NCBI GenBank assembly: GCA_018242065.1
Contig: JAFECQ010000003.1
Span: 62,001 to 126,000 of the forward strand
DNA length: 64,000 bases
Source of the DNA: Pseudomonadota bacterium
Lineage (GTDB): Bacteria; Pseudomonadota; Alphaproteobacteria; UBA9655
Reading direction: 5' to 3'
Shown: one piece after another, positions 34,701 to 42,176 of the stretch
Layout: each line of letters opens with the position of its first letter
How positions within the stretch are numbered: position 1 is the stretch's first letter
Notes under the pieces: generated by a model
Told to the model about the DNA's origin: nothing
Databases searched by the model: none
The model's input: only the letters and a program-made list of their open reading frames with translations
Made by a program: the position numbers and the translations under genes

Positions 34701-35289
34701 TCCGGCTTATGCAAACGCCACAATTGTGAAGCGAGCTTTTGAAAAGGGGCTCAAAGTCTATGGAGAAGCGCAAGCCATTGCTTATTGGGAGAGTAAAAAA
34801 GAAGATTATATGAATGTCTATCAGCAGAATTTGGGAAAGGTGGAAATTGAACTCAATTCGCCTGTCTTAAAGAATTTTTCAGAGAAATGGAAAGCCCAAG
34901 CCTTTGAGCCAGCCAAAGACGATCCCTTAAAAGCTCTCAATTTCCTCCATCAATTTAAGGAAAAGGAACTGGTACGCCAAGAAAAGGCCTCAGCTGCTGC
35001 CCAAGCAGAAGCACAAAAAGAACATATTGCAGGCCTTTACCGGAAGTACTGGAACACCCAAGAGATGATTAAGGATCACCCATCGGTCCACTCCCATTAT
35101 CATGGTTACCTCGAGGGTTTAGCCAAAGAAATCTATCTTGATAAATCATTCATGAAAGCCCTCAAGATCTCGGATGCAAAAGATGCTCGCGATATTGAAT
35201 CTTTTGCTCGAGGGAAAGAATACCAGCAGAAGCAGGAGCAAGAACATATACATTCCTTAGATCGAGGAAGGGGTGGAATTTCACTTTGA
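31717..35289 (+). CDS. traA: TraA-type relaxase-helicase (MOBQ family)
   Basis: Nicks oriT, stays bound to the 5' end and unwinds the transferred strand. The 1190 residues begin with a MobA/MobL relaxase domain (about 1-230): HFSAKVLSRSGRNTVRSLAYRAG with a downstream Tyr, and the metal-binding HxH in EEKPHCHVLAVTRRL (about 148). A RecD2/TraI-like helicase follows (about 370-900): Walker A GIAGAGKTTALG (about 396), VLVLDEAGMVD, GDGAQLQPVEAG, and motif VI region WAVTIHKSQGTTVDRTF with YVAMTRHRED. The C-terminal 250 residues are charged coiled coil. It overlaps the convergent next gene by 9 bp. Confidence 0.93.
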   Translation: MALYHFSAKVLSRSGRNTVRSLAYRAGCKLYDERTGETFNYQNKPVQHVELVLPKDAPEWTREIQELMKVDRQKGVQAFSNMVERAEKRVDAQVYREFEFALHRELTAEQNIALAREFVEDQICSHGMAAQLNFHFDVDPETGEEKPHCHVLAVTRRLEENGLSAKKEREWNDKSFLCDLRVKWEEYSNFHLKLNGHDIQIDHRSNKERGIEMEPQPKLGRNVLEQDKRLQQLEGSDGSPITDRGRIFHEAQLRNLYRVVRNPNEVLNIVTKHNATFMWADVQKVLHRYVDEAPLFQRIEAKLKNSNELLLLQSDEKLGDVYTTHTMLKAEKSLIETAEYLNQVKSHGVEADHIEHCIEKANKALEDKGGLSDDQVKAIHHLVDEGQIKCVVGIAGAGKTTALGVCHEIWKAEGYRVYGLAPTGKAAQNLESKNLEQSGIESTTLHKFLKSFGEGRCQYNENSVLVLDEAGMVDVERFGKLLGAVQQLGVKLIVVGDGAQLQPVEAGPAFRLVTERLGRLELNTVVRQKEEWQREATVLFGQQKTAEAIKAYADKGCVHIVEEKLSDSDSVKLYEVAHRVSSLMYREMAKEVNQENPESSSHYSLIRNHQDFERYAYWKGIERKAAQSIFENVEATRPILEERGIDPLNIALVLADKFQPKEVQQEEAKELLKGCQLDHLIGIQKAAGIRVDVREQTKEELIQSWHRGFQSELEKASIMMAYNNRDVNDLNRSARSLLKESGRLSKKEFTYTVKKEVEDDFGRKNILQEEKGFSQGDRIVFTRNNYGLGVKNGTMGTITELDNQKVQVSLDEGKDISFAPKLNPHFDQGWAVTIHKSQGTTVDRTFVLASYEMTQNLAYVAMTRHREDVKVFGSSLDFWREEKLPEVLSKSGEKLGPADYLDAESLNKLMQQEDNLLTKIFDRMSNELEAMGVVAKKTFWQIADHFLRIQREQEIRIIPQKIREETRAEELFKEKQNTHEKISPTLSSIYEEMKHPAYANATIVKRAFEKGLKVYGEAQAIAYWESKKEDYMNVYQQNLGKVEIELNSPVLKNFSEKWKAQAFEPAKDDPLKALNFLHQFKEKELVRQEKASAAAQAEAQKEHIAGLYRKYWNTQEMIKDHPSVHSHYHGYLEGLAKEIYLDKSFMKALKISDAKDARDIESFARGKEYQQKQEQEHIHSLDRGRGGISL

Positions 35290-35931
35290 TTTCTTCTTTT
35301 TCGGTCTGGAATGGATGGGGTTCTCTGGAGTTTTTTGAATTTCTACGGCCTTCTGTTCTAGTGATTGGGCTTCAAGTTCTCTCCTCAGTTCTAAAGTATG
35401 AGTGCCAGTTTCATAGGCTTCTCGGGTGTGTTCATTCATAAAAAAAACAGAGACAGAGGGAATTTGCAAAAGGAAAAGCCAGAGTCCCATCAAAGCTCCT
35501 GCAAAGCCAGCTGAAAGGGTAAGTGCAAAGAATGGCCTACTCCATCTCAAAGCATACTGATTCTCAATCTTCTGGCAAAACTCCTGTACTTTATTGATGG
35601 CAGCATTGAGTTGGTTAACATCACCCTCAGCTCGTTTCATAAGAGGAGACAGAATTTTTGATATATCAGCTTGATAAGACTGAACTACCTTTTGAAAGTG
35701 CTTATCCAGTTGATTTTGAATATGCTTTTCAAGACCATCCTTAATTTCCTTGGTACAACGCGCTTCAATCGTGGAAATGCGATTCGCAACATCTGCCATA
35801 CTTTTCTGATGAAGTTCCTGAAGGGATTTCTGAAGATCAGACTTAATGATATCTAATGAAATCTCTTTCAGAGCTTCTTTTTCAAGAGATGAAAAGGCTT
35901 GAAAATCCTTGGGTTCTAAATTTGAAGGCAT
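35281..35931 (-). CDS. Coiled-coil membrane protein of unknown function
   Basis: Not recognised. The 216 residues form a long amphipathic helical region (about 10-130) with a coiled-coil pattern, one strong membrane helix (about 138-165: FFALTLSAGFAGALMGLWLFLL) and a basic tail (HSRPKKKKSK). The topology resembles MobE/TraJ-like membrane accessory proteins of mobilization regions, but I see no direct match. It is convergent with traA and overlaps its last codons. It belongs to the element, perhaps anchoring the relaxosome. Confidence 0.5.
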   Translation of the reverse strand: MPSNLEPKDFQAFSSLEKEALKEISLDIIKSDLQKSLQELHQKSMADVANRISTIEARCTKEIKDGLEKHIQNQLDKHFQKVVQSYQADISKILSPLMKRAEGDVNQLNAAINKVQEFCQKIENQYALRWSRPFFALTLSAGFAGALMGLWLFLLQIPSVSVFFMNEHTREAYETGTHTLELRRELEAQSLEQKAVEIQKTPENPIHSRPKKKKSK

Positions 35932-36173
35932 AGGTTCTCTTTTATGGGATATTAAACATATTATACTCTTGTTTCTCTTTACCTACAAATTCATTGTTGA
36001 TGCTCGTTAGGGACTTAGAGAGTGAGTGATTTGAATTTCTTTTTTTCTCCTATCATCTCGTTTTAGATAAGTTTTAATCATTTCTTTATATTTTAGAGAT
36101 AATGCTTAACATTACAAAACAGTGGGATAATATAGCCTTACGGTGCTGACTATCGTGTAAAAAAGGACCAACA

Positions 36174-37580
36174 ATGAAAGTCGATATCTGTATCATTGGG
36201 GCAGGCTCTGGAGGATTAAGTGTAGCCGCAGGAGCCGCTCAGCTGGGAGTTTCCGTTGCCCTTATTGAAGGACATAAAATGGGAGGGGATTGTCTCAATT
36301 ATGGATGTGTTCCTTCGAAAGCGCTTTTAGCTGCAGCTAAGCGGGCCAATATTTTTCGCTCATCTGAGGCTTTTGGGATTCAAAAGGTTGAACCTAAGAT
36401 AAACTTTAAAAAACTTCATGATCATATTCACGAAGTTATATCTACTCTCGCTCCTCAAGATTCAGTTGAGAGGTTTGAGAAACTTGGCGTCAAGGTTGTC
36501 CAAGAGAAAGCTCGTTTTCTCTCACCGAAACTTGTTCAAGCTGGCAATACTCAAGTTGAAGCTAAATATTTCGTTATCGCGACAGGATCCTCCCCTACGA
36601 TAGTCCCTCTTCCAGGGATTGAAAATGTACCTTACCTAACGAATGAAACTATTTTTGATCTCAAAGAAAAGCCAGGGCATCTCATTGTCGTTGGGGGTGG
36701 TCCTATTGGATGTGAAATAGCTCAAGCTTATCGATTATTAGGGGTTAAGGTCACACTCTTAGAAGCCTTCACGCTTCTTCCTAAAGAAGACCATGAAGTC
36801 GTAAGTATTTTACGAAATCGCCTTAAAAAAGATGGAATTGATATTTTTGAGGGCGTCAAAATTCTTGCTCTCTCTCAAGAAAAAAAGATTCTTCATATTC
36901 AGCTTGAGCAGGAAGGTAAGGAAATTTCTCTTCAGGGGACTCATCTCTTAATGGCTACAGGACGAAAACCTAATGTGATGAATTTAGGCCTTGAAGAAGC
37001 TGGTGTTCAATATAATCCGAAAGGGATTGAAGTTGACAGGCGACTTAGAACCACTAACAAAAAAATATATGCCATAGGAGATGTCGTTGGAGGATATCAA
37101 TTTACTCATATGGCCTCATATCATGCTCAAGTTGTGATTAAAAATTGTCTGTTTCATCTTCCCTCGAAAGTTGACTATAAGGCTCTACCTTGGGTAACCT
37201 ATACCAATCCAGAAATTGCTCATATCGGAATAATGCATCATGAGGGGCCAGCAGGGAGTAAAACTCTCCTTTGGCCCTATAAAGATTGTGACAGAGCTCA
37301 AACAGAACGAGAAACAGAAGGGTTTATCAAAGTGACCACCACACCCCATGGGAAAGTTCTAGGGGTCTCCATTATTGGAGTCCATGCTGGGGAACTCATT
37401 CTCCCCTGGGGACTTTTAATTGAAAAAAGGCTAAAGATTCGAGCTCTTGCTGATCTTATCGTTGCCTATCCCACGCTTTCAGAAATAAGCAAGAAAGTTA
37501 CAAGTTCCTTTTACGCTCCTTTGCTGTTTTCACCTTTTACCAGGAAAATTGTAAAATTTCTTATGAGAGTATTCCCATGA
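36174..37580 (+). CDS. FAD-dependent pyridine nucleotide-disulfide oxidoreductase
   Basis: Flavoenzyme of the dihydrolipoamide dehydrogenase/mercuric reductase superfamily (468 residues). It has the FAD-binding GAGSGGLSVAAGAA (about 9), redox-active disulfide GGDCLNYGCVPSK (about 38-50), NAD(P)-binding VVGGGPIGCEIA and the second FAD site YAIGDVVGG. The C-terminal dimer interface reads VAYPTLSE where most members have HPTLSE, so the usual catalytic His is Tyr. It is coupled by ATGA overlap to a CDP-alcohol phosphotransferase. Substrate unknown. Confidence 0.85.
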   Translation: MKVDICIIGAGSGGLSVAAGAAQLGVSVALIEGHKMGGDCLNYGCVPSKALLAAAKRANIFRSSEAFGIQKVEPKINFKKLHDHIHEVISTLAPQDSVERFEKLGVKVVQEKARFLSPKLVQAGNTQVEAKYFVIATGSSPTIVPLPGIENVPYLTNETIFDLKEKPGHLIVVGGGPIGCEIAQAYRLLGVKVTLLEAFTLLPKEDHEVVSILRNRLKKDGIDIFEGVKILALSQEKKILHIQLEQEGKEISLQGTHLLMATGRKPNVMNLGLEEAGVQYNPKGIEVDRRLRTTNKKIYAIGDVVGGYQFTHMASYHAQVVIKNCLFHLPSKVDYKALPWVTYTNPEIAHIGIMHHEGPAGSKTLLWPYKDCDRAQTERETEGFIKVTTTPHGKVLGVSIIGVHAGELILPWGLLIEKRLKIRALADLIVAYPTLSEISKKVTSSFYAPLLFSPFTRKIVKFLMRVFP

Positions 37581-38161
37581 TCGAGCCCTATATAAGGCCC
37601 CTTTATCAAAACGTTGTGGGTGATCCTATGGCTCGGCTTATAGGAAAAATACTTTCTCCTAATAAAATCACAGTCATAGGTGTTCTGACGGGAGTTGGAA
37701 TTGCTCCTGCTCTTTTTTACGAGCAAACCTTGCTTGCCCTCATTCTTTTAGCTCTTTCCGGACTCTTTGATACTCTTGATGGAACTGTGGCACGGCTTTT
37801 TTATCAACATTCTCCTTATGGAACGGCCTTAGATATAGTGGGAGATAGGATTGTCGAATTTGCTATTTTGTTAGGACTTTATTTCGTTTCATCTGAGGAC
37901 CGCGCTTTTGATGTTCTGATAATGTTAGGAAGTATTCTCATTTGCGTAACCTCATTTCTAGTCGTTGGGATTTTTTCAGAAAATAGTTCCTCTAAAAGTT
38001 TTCATTACAGCCCTGGTCTTATGGAACGTCCAGAAGCTTTTGTCTTCTTTGCAGCCATGATACTTTTCCCAGAATTCTTTCATATGCTTGCATTTCTTTT
38101 CACATTTCTAGTAACACTTACAGCCGTTATACGAATGGCAGAGTTTAAATCCGTGTCCTGA
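37577..38161 (+). CDS. CDP-alcohol phosphatidyltransferase family protein
   Basis: Integral membrane enzyme that transfers a phospho-alcohol group between CMP-linked donor and acceptor in phospholipid synthesis. The 194 residues have about five membrane helices and the full signature DGx2ARx8Gx3Dx3D in LDGTVARLFYQHSPYGTAL followed by DIVGDR (about residues 64-90). Its start overlaps the oxidoreductase stop. No other lipid gene is nearby. The exact alcohol is not deducible. Confidence 0.87.
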   Translation: MIEPYIRPLYQNVVGDPMARLIGKILSPNKITVIGVLTGVGIAPALFYEQTLLALILLALSGLFDTLDGTVARLFYQHSPYGTALDIVGDRIVEFAILLGLYFVSSEDRAFDVLIMLGSILICVTSFLVVGIFSENSSSKSFHYSPGLMERPEAFVFFAAMILFPEFFHMLAFLFTFLVTLTAVIRMAEFKSVS

Positions 38162-38174
38162 TTCTAAGGAAATC

Positions 38175-38198
38175 GAGAGCTGCTCAATAGCAGCTCTC
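38175..38198. terminator. Stem-loop between convergent genes
   Basis: Perfect 10-bp arms GAGAGCTGCT (38175-38184) and AGCAGCTCTC (38189-38198) around CAAT, 14 bp after the CDP-alcohol gene and 24 bp before the merA stop. It probably terminates both; there is no strong T run. Confidence 0.5.
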
Positions 38199-38221
38199 AT
38201 ATGTTAAAGCTTGGAACCTTT

Positions 38222-39715
38222 TCACTCCATATGGGCACAACAAGAGAGTTTTTTTACATCCGTAAAGAAAGTTTGTGCACAGAGCTTTAACCCTTCCACC
38301 ATGGTCAAATAAGGGAATAGCTGACTTGCTAACTCATGAGTGGTCATCTTACCGCGGATAGCAAGAGCTGCTGTTTGAATAACATCCCCAGCTTCTGAAG
38401 CCACAATCTGAGATCCCAAGATACGCTTTGTCTTCTTATCAGCCACGAGTTTGATAAAGCCTCGTGTATCAAAGTTGGCGAGAGCTCTTGGAACATTGTC
38501 TAAAGTGAGTGTCCTTGTCTCAGCCTCATAGCCTAATTCTTGTGCTTGCTTAGCTGAAAGTCCAACCGTTGCCACTTGAGGGTCGGAGAAGATTACAGCC
38601 GGAACAATGGAGAGATCTAGACTTGTCTCTTCACCTGTGTACTCGCTCAGCATGTTGGTCGCAGCTTTGTTACCCGCAGCTGCGGCTACATAGACGTATT
38701 GAGGAAGTTGGGTGCAATCTCCCACAGCAAAGATATTTGGCAAATTTGTTCGGAGGTGGTCATCGACTAAAATTCTTCCCTCAGGGTCAAGAGTTAAGCC
38801 AATTTCTTCAAGGCCAAGATTTCTACTATTTGCATGTCGGCCTGTTGCAACAAGAAGGTGGTCCCCAAGGAGAGTTTCTTCTCCAAGATCAACATTGAAA
38901 GCGCCATTATAGGTTATGGATTGAGGAAGAGTATGAGTCAGCACTCTTATCCCTTCTCCTTCAAATATTTCTTTCAACCCATTTCCAATGTCGGGATCCT
39001 CTTTGGAAAGCAATGTACTTCTGGCAAGCATAGTTACTTTTGAACCTAAATGCAAAAAGGCTTGAGCAAGCTCAACAGCGACAACTGATCCTCCCAGAAC
39101 AATAAGATGCTTGGGCACAATCCCGCTAAAAAGCGCCTCTGTGGACGTCCAATAAGGCGTTTCTTGTAATCCCATAATATCTGGAATTGTAGGAGAACTT
39201 CCAGTAGCAATAAGGATTTTTGTTGGATTGAGTTCAAGAGTGGTTTCCTCAGATGTTTTAATAGAAACCCGAGTTGGCCCTGTTAAGCGAGCTCTTCCTT
39301 GAATGAACCTAATATTTGGGTTTTGAAGAAGAATGTCTTCATATTTTGCCTGACGCAGTCCCAAAACTCTTTCCTGGAGTTGCTCCAAAATAAGTGTCCC
39401 GTCAATTTCAGGCTTACTCTTTTGAATTCCCTTAAAAGGGTGCTTTTCTTGTAGATGAGCGATCTGTCCAGAGCGAATAAGGATTTTAGAAGGAACGCAT
39501 CCTACGTTGACACACGTCCCTCCGACCGTCTTCTCTTCGATCATGGTAACCTTCGCCCCCTTGTTCGCAAGACGAATGGCGGCTGAAAAAGCTCCAGATC
39601 CACTGCCAATAATAGCAATGTCTTCATCCTCTATCATTGCAGAAAGAGGGTTAATGTTTATGAACAGCGCGGTTGCTGCTGCCATAATGGATTTAAGAAA
39701 TGATTTTGTTTTCAT
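38222..39715 (-). CDS. merA: Mercuric reductase MerA, lacking the HMA domain and with a signal-like N-terminus
   Basis: NADPH-dependent flavoenzyme reducing Hg(II) to Hg(0). The ATG at 39715 follows AGGAG and gives 497 residues. It has FAD site IAIIGSGSGAFSAAIRLA, disulfide GGTCVNVGCVPSK, YAVGDCT-type FAD motif (FAVGDCTQL), the MerA-typical DNVPRALANFDTRGFIKLV, and the C-terminal vicinal cysteines LSCCAHME that hand Hg to the active site. In place of the usual N-terminal heavy-metal domain is MKTKSFLKSIMAAATALFIN with PLSA, a signal-peptide-like stretch. A MerR-type operator lies just upstream, divergent from the merR-merT operon. Confidence 0.9.
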   Translation of the reverse strand: MKTKSFLKSIMAAATALFININPLSAMIEDEDIAIIGSGSGAFSAAIRLANKGAKVTMIEEKTVGGTCVNVGCVPSKILIRSGQIAHLQEKHPFKGIQKSKPEIDGTLILEQLQERVLGLRQAKYEDILLQNPNIRFIQGRARLTGPTRVSIKTSEETTLELNPTKILIATGSSPTIPDIMGLQETPYWTSTEALFSGIVPKHLIVLGGSVVAVELAQAFLHLGSKVTMLARSTLLSKEDPDIGNGLKEIFEGEGIRVLTHTLPQSITYNGAFNVDLGEETLLGDHLLVATGRHANSRNLGLEEIGLTLDPEGRILVDDHLRTNLPNIFAVGDCTQLPQYVYVAAAAGNKAATNMLSEYTGEETSLDLSIVPAVIFSDPQVATVGLSAKQAQELGYEAETRTLTLDNVPRALANFDTRGFIKLVADKKTKRILGSQIVASEAGDVIQTAALAIRGKMTTHELASQLFPYLTMVEGLKLCAQTFFTDVKKLSCCAHME

Positions 39716-39737
39716 GGTTTTTTCTCCTTTCTCCACC

Positions 39738-39769
39738 ACTCTGCCCCTTAGACTATAGTCTAAGGTCAA
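39738..39769 (-). promoter_or_regulatory. MerR-type promoter/operator of merA
   Basis: A perfect 20-bp palindrome, CCTTAGACTATAGTCTAAGG (39746-39765), sits directly after a reverse-strand -35 TTGACC (39764-39769). The -10 position about 20 bp away is weak (CAGAGT). A long spacer filled by a dyad is the hallmark of MerR-family promoters. Confidence 0.7.
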
Positions 39770-39796
39770 GCACTTTTTTTCATGGAGTGAATTTTG

Positions 39797-39828
39797 TTGA
39801 CCTTGGAGTATACTCTAAGGTGTATACT
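39797..39828 (+). promoter_or_regulatory. MerR-type promoter/operator of the AhpD-like/merR/merT operon
   Basis: TTGACC (39797-39802), a 20-bp spacer and TATACT (39823-39828), with the spacer occupied by the near-perfect dyad CCTTGGAGTATACTCTAAGG (39801-39820). The layout matches ZntR/MerR-regulated promoters, where the regulator twists the DNA to align the boxes. The regulator is probably the merR gene in this same operon. Confidence 0.8.
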
Positions 39829-39863
39829 TTAAATAATAGAGGAGAAGACAAAGGGAGGATGTT

Positions 39864-40250
39864 ATGACTATTGATCCTAAAAAAGTTGACCCAGCTTTTG
39901 GACATCTAAAGGAGTTTTCTAAAGTCGGGTTGAAAACAACAGCCTTACTTCATGAAATGCGTGAGGAAGTTATCTTTAAAGACGGGGCTTTTGAAGCAAA
40001 ATATAAAGCCTTAATCGCCTGTTTGTGGGGTGTCGCCATGCGCTGCGAACCTTGTTTAACTTACTATATGCTCAAAGCGAAAGAATTAGGGGTAACGGAA
40101 GCTGAAGTTGGCGAGGTCTTGGCTATCGGTTCAACTATGGGGGGATGTGTTGGAGAAACGTGGGCTTTAAAAGCCTATAAAGCCTTTAAAGAAGGTGACA
40201 TTTCTTCTGCTGAATGTGTCTGTGACCTTCCCTCAAGTGATAACAAATGA
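39864..40250 (+). CDS. AhpD-like carboxymuconolactone decarboxylase-family protein
   Basis: Small helical protein with a redox CxxC. The 128 residues contain CEPCLTYYMLKAKELG (about residues 57-72), the AhpD-type active-site motif; AhpD recycles a peroxidase by thiol exchange. A C-terminal cysteine cluster (SSAECVCDLPSS) is unusual and could bind metal. It is first in the operon, directly behind a MerR-type promoter and with a GGGAGG ribosome site, and overlaps merR (ATGA). A thiol or metal-detoxifying role is inferred from context. Confidence 0.8.
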   Translation: MTIDPKKVDPAFGHLKEFSKVGLKTTALLHEMREEVIFKDGAFEAKYKALIACLWGVAMRCEPCLTYYMLKAKELGVTEAEVGEVLAIGSTMGGCVGETWALKAYKAFKEGDISSAECVCDLPSSDNK

Positions 40251-40666
40251 AGGATTATCACATTGGACAATTAGCGAAGGACGTTCAGGTTAAAACCGAT
40301 ACAATTCGCTTTTATGAGAAAATTGGTCTCATGCCTAAACCTTTGCACACTCAAAGTGGCTATCGGCATTACACATTAGAAGACCTTAAACGACTGAGAT
40401 TTATCATTCGCGCTAAGGAAATGGGTTTTACTTTAGCTGAAATTAAAGAACTATTAGCCATCAAAATTTCTTCAAAAGATACCTGTGAAGCAGTTTATGC
40501 ACAGTCTCAAAACAAGATAAAAACAATCACTCAAAAAATGAGTGAACTTAAAAAAATGAAAAACGCATTAGAAAAATTAATGGAACAGTGTCATCTGGGC
40601 AATCATCACCAAGGAGAATGCCCAATTTTAGATGCCTTAGAAACAGAGGAGGAAAAACATGAGTAA
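40247..40666 (+). CDS. merR: MerR-family metal-responsive regulator
   Basis: Transcription regulator, dimeric, acting at dyad-spaced promoters. The 139 residues have the winged HTH (HIGQLAKDVQVKTDTIRFYEKIGLM with SGYRHY), a dimerisation helix (about 80-115) and metal-site cysteines: one in KDTCEAVY (about 84) and a pair in QCHLGNHHQGECPIL (about 121 and 131), in the positions used by MerR/ZntR-type sensors. Co-operon with merT and beside merA, so Hg(II) is the likely inducer; Zn or Cd cannot be excluded. Confidence 0.85.
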   Translation: MKDYHIGQLAKDVQVKTDTIRFYEKIGLMPKPLHTQSGYRHYTLEDLKRLRFIIRAKEMGFTLAEIKELLAIKISSKDTCEAVYAQSQNKIKTITQKMSELKKMKNALEKLMEQCHLGNHHQGECPILDALETEEEKHE

Positions 40667-41012
40667 TAAATCAACATGGGGAGCTTTGATAGGAGCTTTA
40701 GGGTCTTCTTTTTTAGCATCCCTATGCTGTCTGGGTCCCTTGCTAATAGCGACTTTAGGAGCAGGAGGAGCGTGGGCAAGCTACAGTACAGTCTTTGAGC
40801 CCTATCGTCCTTATATGATTATCTTTGTTGGATTAGCGCTATGCTATTCGTTCTATAAATTATACATAAAACCTCCTCCTTGTGGAGTTGGTGCGGCTTG
40901 TATTTCTCCTAAGATGCTTTTGATTCAACGAGGGATATTTTGGATAATTGTAGCGGTATCATTCGCGCTTATAACTTTTCCTTGGTATGCAGGCCTGATT
41001 AAGGGTTTATAA
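40659..41012 (+). CDS. merT: Mercuric transport protein MerT
   Basis: Inner-membrane importer that brings Hg(II) to MerA. The 117 residues have three membrane helices. The cysteine pair LASLCCLGPLLIATLGAGGAW in the first helix (about residues 22-23, written here in full as a 20-residue core) and the second, cytoplasmic pair in PPPCGVGAACISPK match MerT. It overlaps merR by 8 bp. No separate MerP is visible. Confidence 0.88.
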   Translation: MSNKSTWGALIGALGSSFLASLCCLGPLLIATLGAGGAWASYSTVFEPYRPYMIIFVGLALCYSFYKLYIKPPPCGVGAACISPKMLLIQRGIFWIIVAVSFALITFPWYAGLIKGL

Positions 41013-41120
41013 GAATAATCAATAGATAACGTCAATTAAAAGGTCTCCTGTATCTCTTGTGAGAATTTTTAATCAAGCATATAGTTTCTTTATAAATCAA
41101 TCACAAACTGGCAAAACTTT

Positions 41121-42035
41121 ATGATATTCCGACATCTTCGATATTTTATTGCTGTTGCCGAGCATAAAAGTTTTACAGCAGCAGCCTATGCACTTAACAT
41201 CACTCAACCTTCCATTAGTCAGCAGATTGCAGACTTAGAGAAAACGTTGGGATTTAATCTTTTTAAACGCAACAGCCGTTCTGTTGAGTTAACGGTAGCT
41301 GGGCAAGTTTTTTTGAAAGAAGCAAAAGAAATTTTGCGGTTAACTGAAAATGCTATTGAAAAGGCAACAAAAGCTTTTAAAGGGTACAGTGGAGAATTAA
41401 GGATAGGAGCACTTGAACCAGCAGTTGTGGGTTTTCTTCCAAGGATTATTCGTGCCTTTAGAGAAAGGCATCCTGATGTAGTCGTTACAATCCAACACAT
41501 GAACCCCGAAGTGCAATTAAAAGCTTTTCAAGAAGAAAAAATAGATGTCGGATTTACGAGATTTTTTACCCAAGAAAACTCTCTCAACCTTCGCCAAGAA
41601 CTTATTTATGAAGATAGTATTGTAGCTGTTCTACCCAAAGATCATCCACTTGCCAATCAAAAAACTATTTCAGTTACAGAATTAGCAAAGGAACATTTTA
41701 TCTTATTTAATCGAGTAGAAACAAAAGGCTTCTTTGATGTTATTGTTCATTTCTGCCAAGAAAAAGGGAACTTCGCTCCTTCGATTACCCAAGAGCCTAA
41801 TTTGCTCCAAACATTATTTTTATTGGTAGAGTCTGGATTGGGCGTTTCTCTTGTTCCAGCTTGTGTGCGGTATCTTAATATTCCTAATGTCCACATCGTT
41901 GATCTCAAAGAAGAAACACCGGTTATTCCTCTTATGATCTCCTATCAGAATGATCCTTCTCCGGTAACACAAACTTTTTTAAAGATCTTTCAAGACATTT
42001 ACTCTTCAATAACAAAAAAGGACCTAAAGAGATAG
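41121..42035 (+). CDS. LysR-type transcriptional regulator
   Basis: Regulator of 304 residues. The N-terminal HTH (about 1-60) reads LRYFIAVAEHKSFTAAAYAL and TQPSISQQIADLEKTLGFNLF; the periplasmic-binding-protein-like effector domain (about 90-295) has LRIGALEPAVVGFLP and VESGLGVSLVPACV. Closest in feel to the CatM/BenM/AlsR branch; the inducer is unknown. It lies between merT and the bufferin-like operon, with a T-N11-A dyad at 42063-42077 immediately downstream, so it probably controls that operon. Confidence 0.88.
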   Translation: MIFRHLRYFIAVAEHKSFTAAAYALNITQPSISQQIADLEKTLGFNLFKRNSRSVELTVAGQVFLKEAKEILRLTENAIEKATKAFKGYSGELRIGALEPAVVGFLPRIIRAFRERHPDVVVTIQHMNPEVQLKAFQEEKIDVGFTRFFTQENSLNLRQELIYEDSIVAVLPKDHPLANQKTISVTELAKEHFILFNRVETKGFFDVIVHFCQEKGNFAPSITQEPNLLQTLFLLVESGLGVSLVPACVRYLNIPNVHIVDLKEETPVIPLMISYQNDPSPVTQTFLKIFQDIYSSITKKDLKR

Positions 42036-42062
42036 AGAGCTATAGGTTTTGATTCTTAATTC

Positions 42063-42077
42063 ATAGGAATTTCCTAT
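42063..42077. promoter_or_regulatory. LysR-type operator upstream of the bufferin-like operon
   Basis: Perfect inverted repeat ATAGGAA-T-TTCCTAT containing the T-N11-A LysR box, 100 bp before the precursor gene and 28 bp after the regulator stop. Inferred binding site. Confidence 0.5.
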
Positions 42078-42176
42078 TAATATTATGTTAATGATAAGAG
42101 ATTATTATGCTAATCTAATGGGAGGAGGAACACTAAATCCCATCATACGCAAAACAATAACTTTTAGGAGACCACA

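Noticed and set aside
31465-35931. Self-transmissible conjugative element
   Set aside because: Relaxase and accessory genes are present but no VirB/Tra mating-pore or TraG/VirD4 coupling genes occur in the element.
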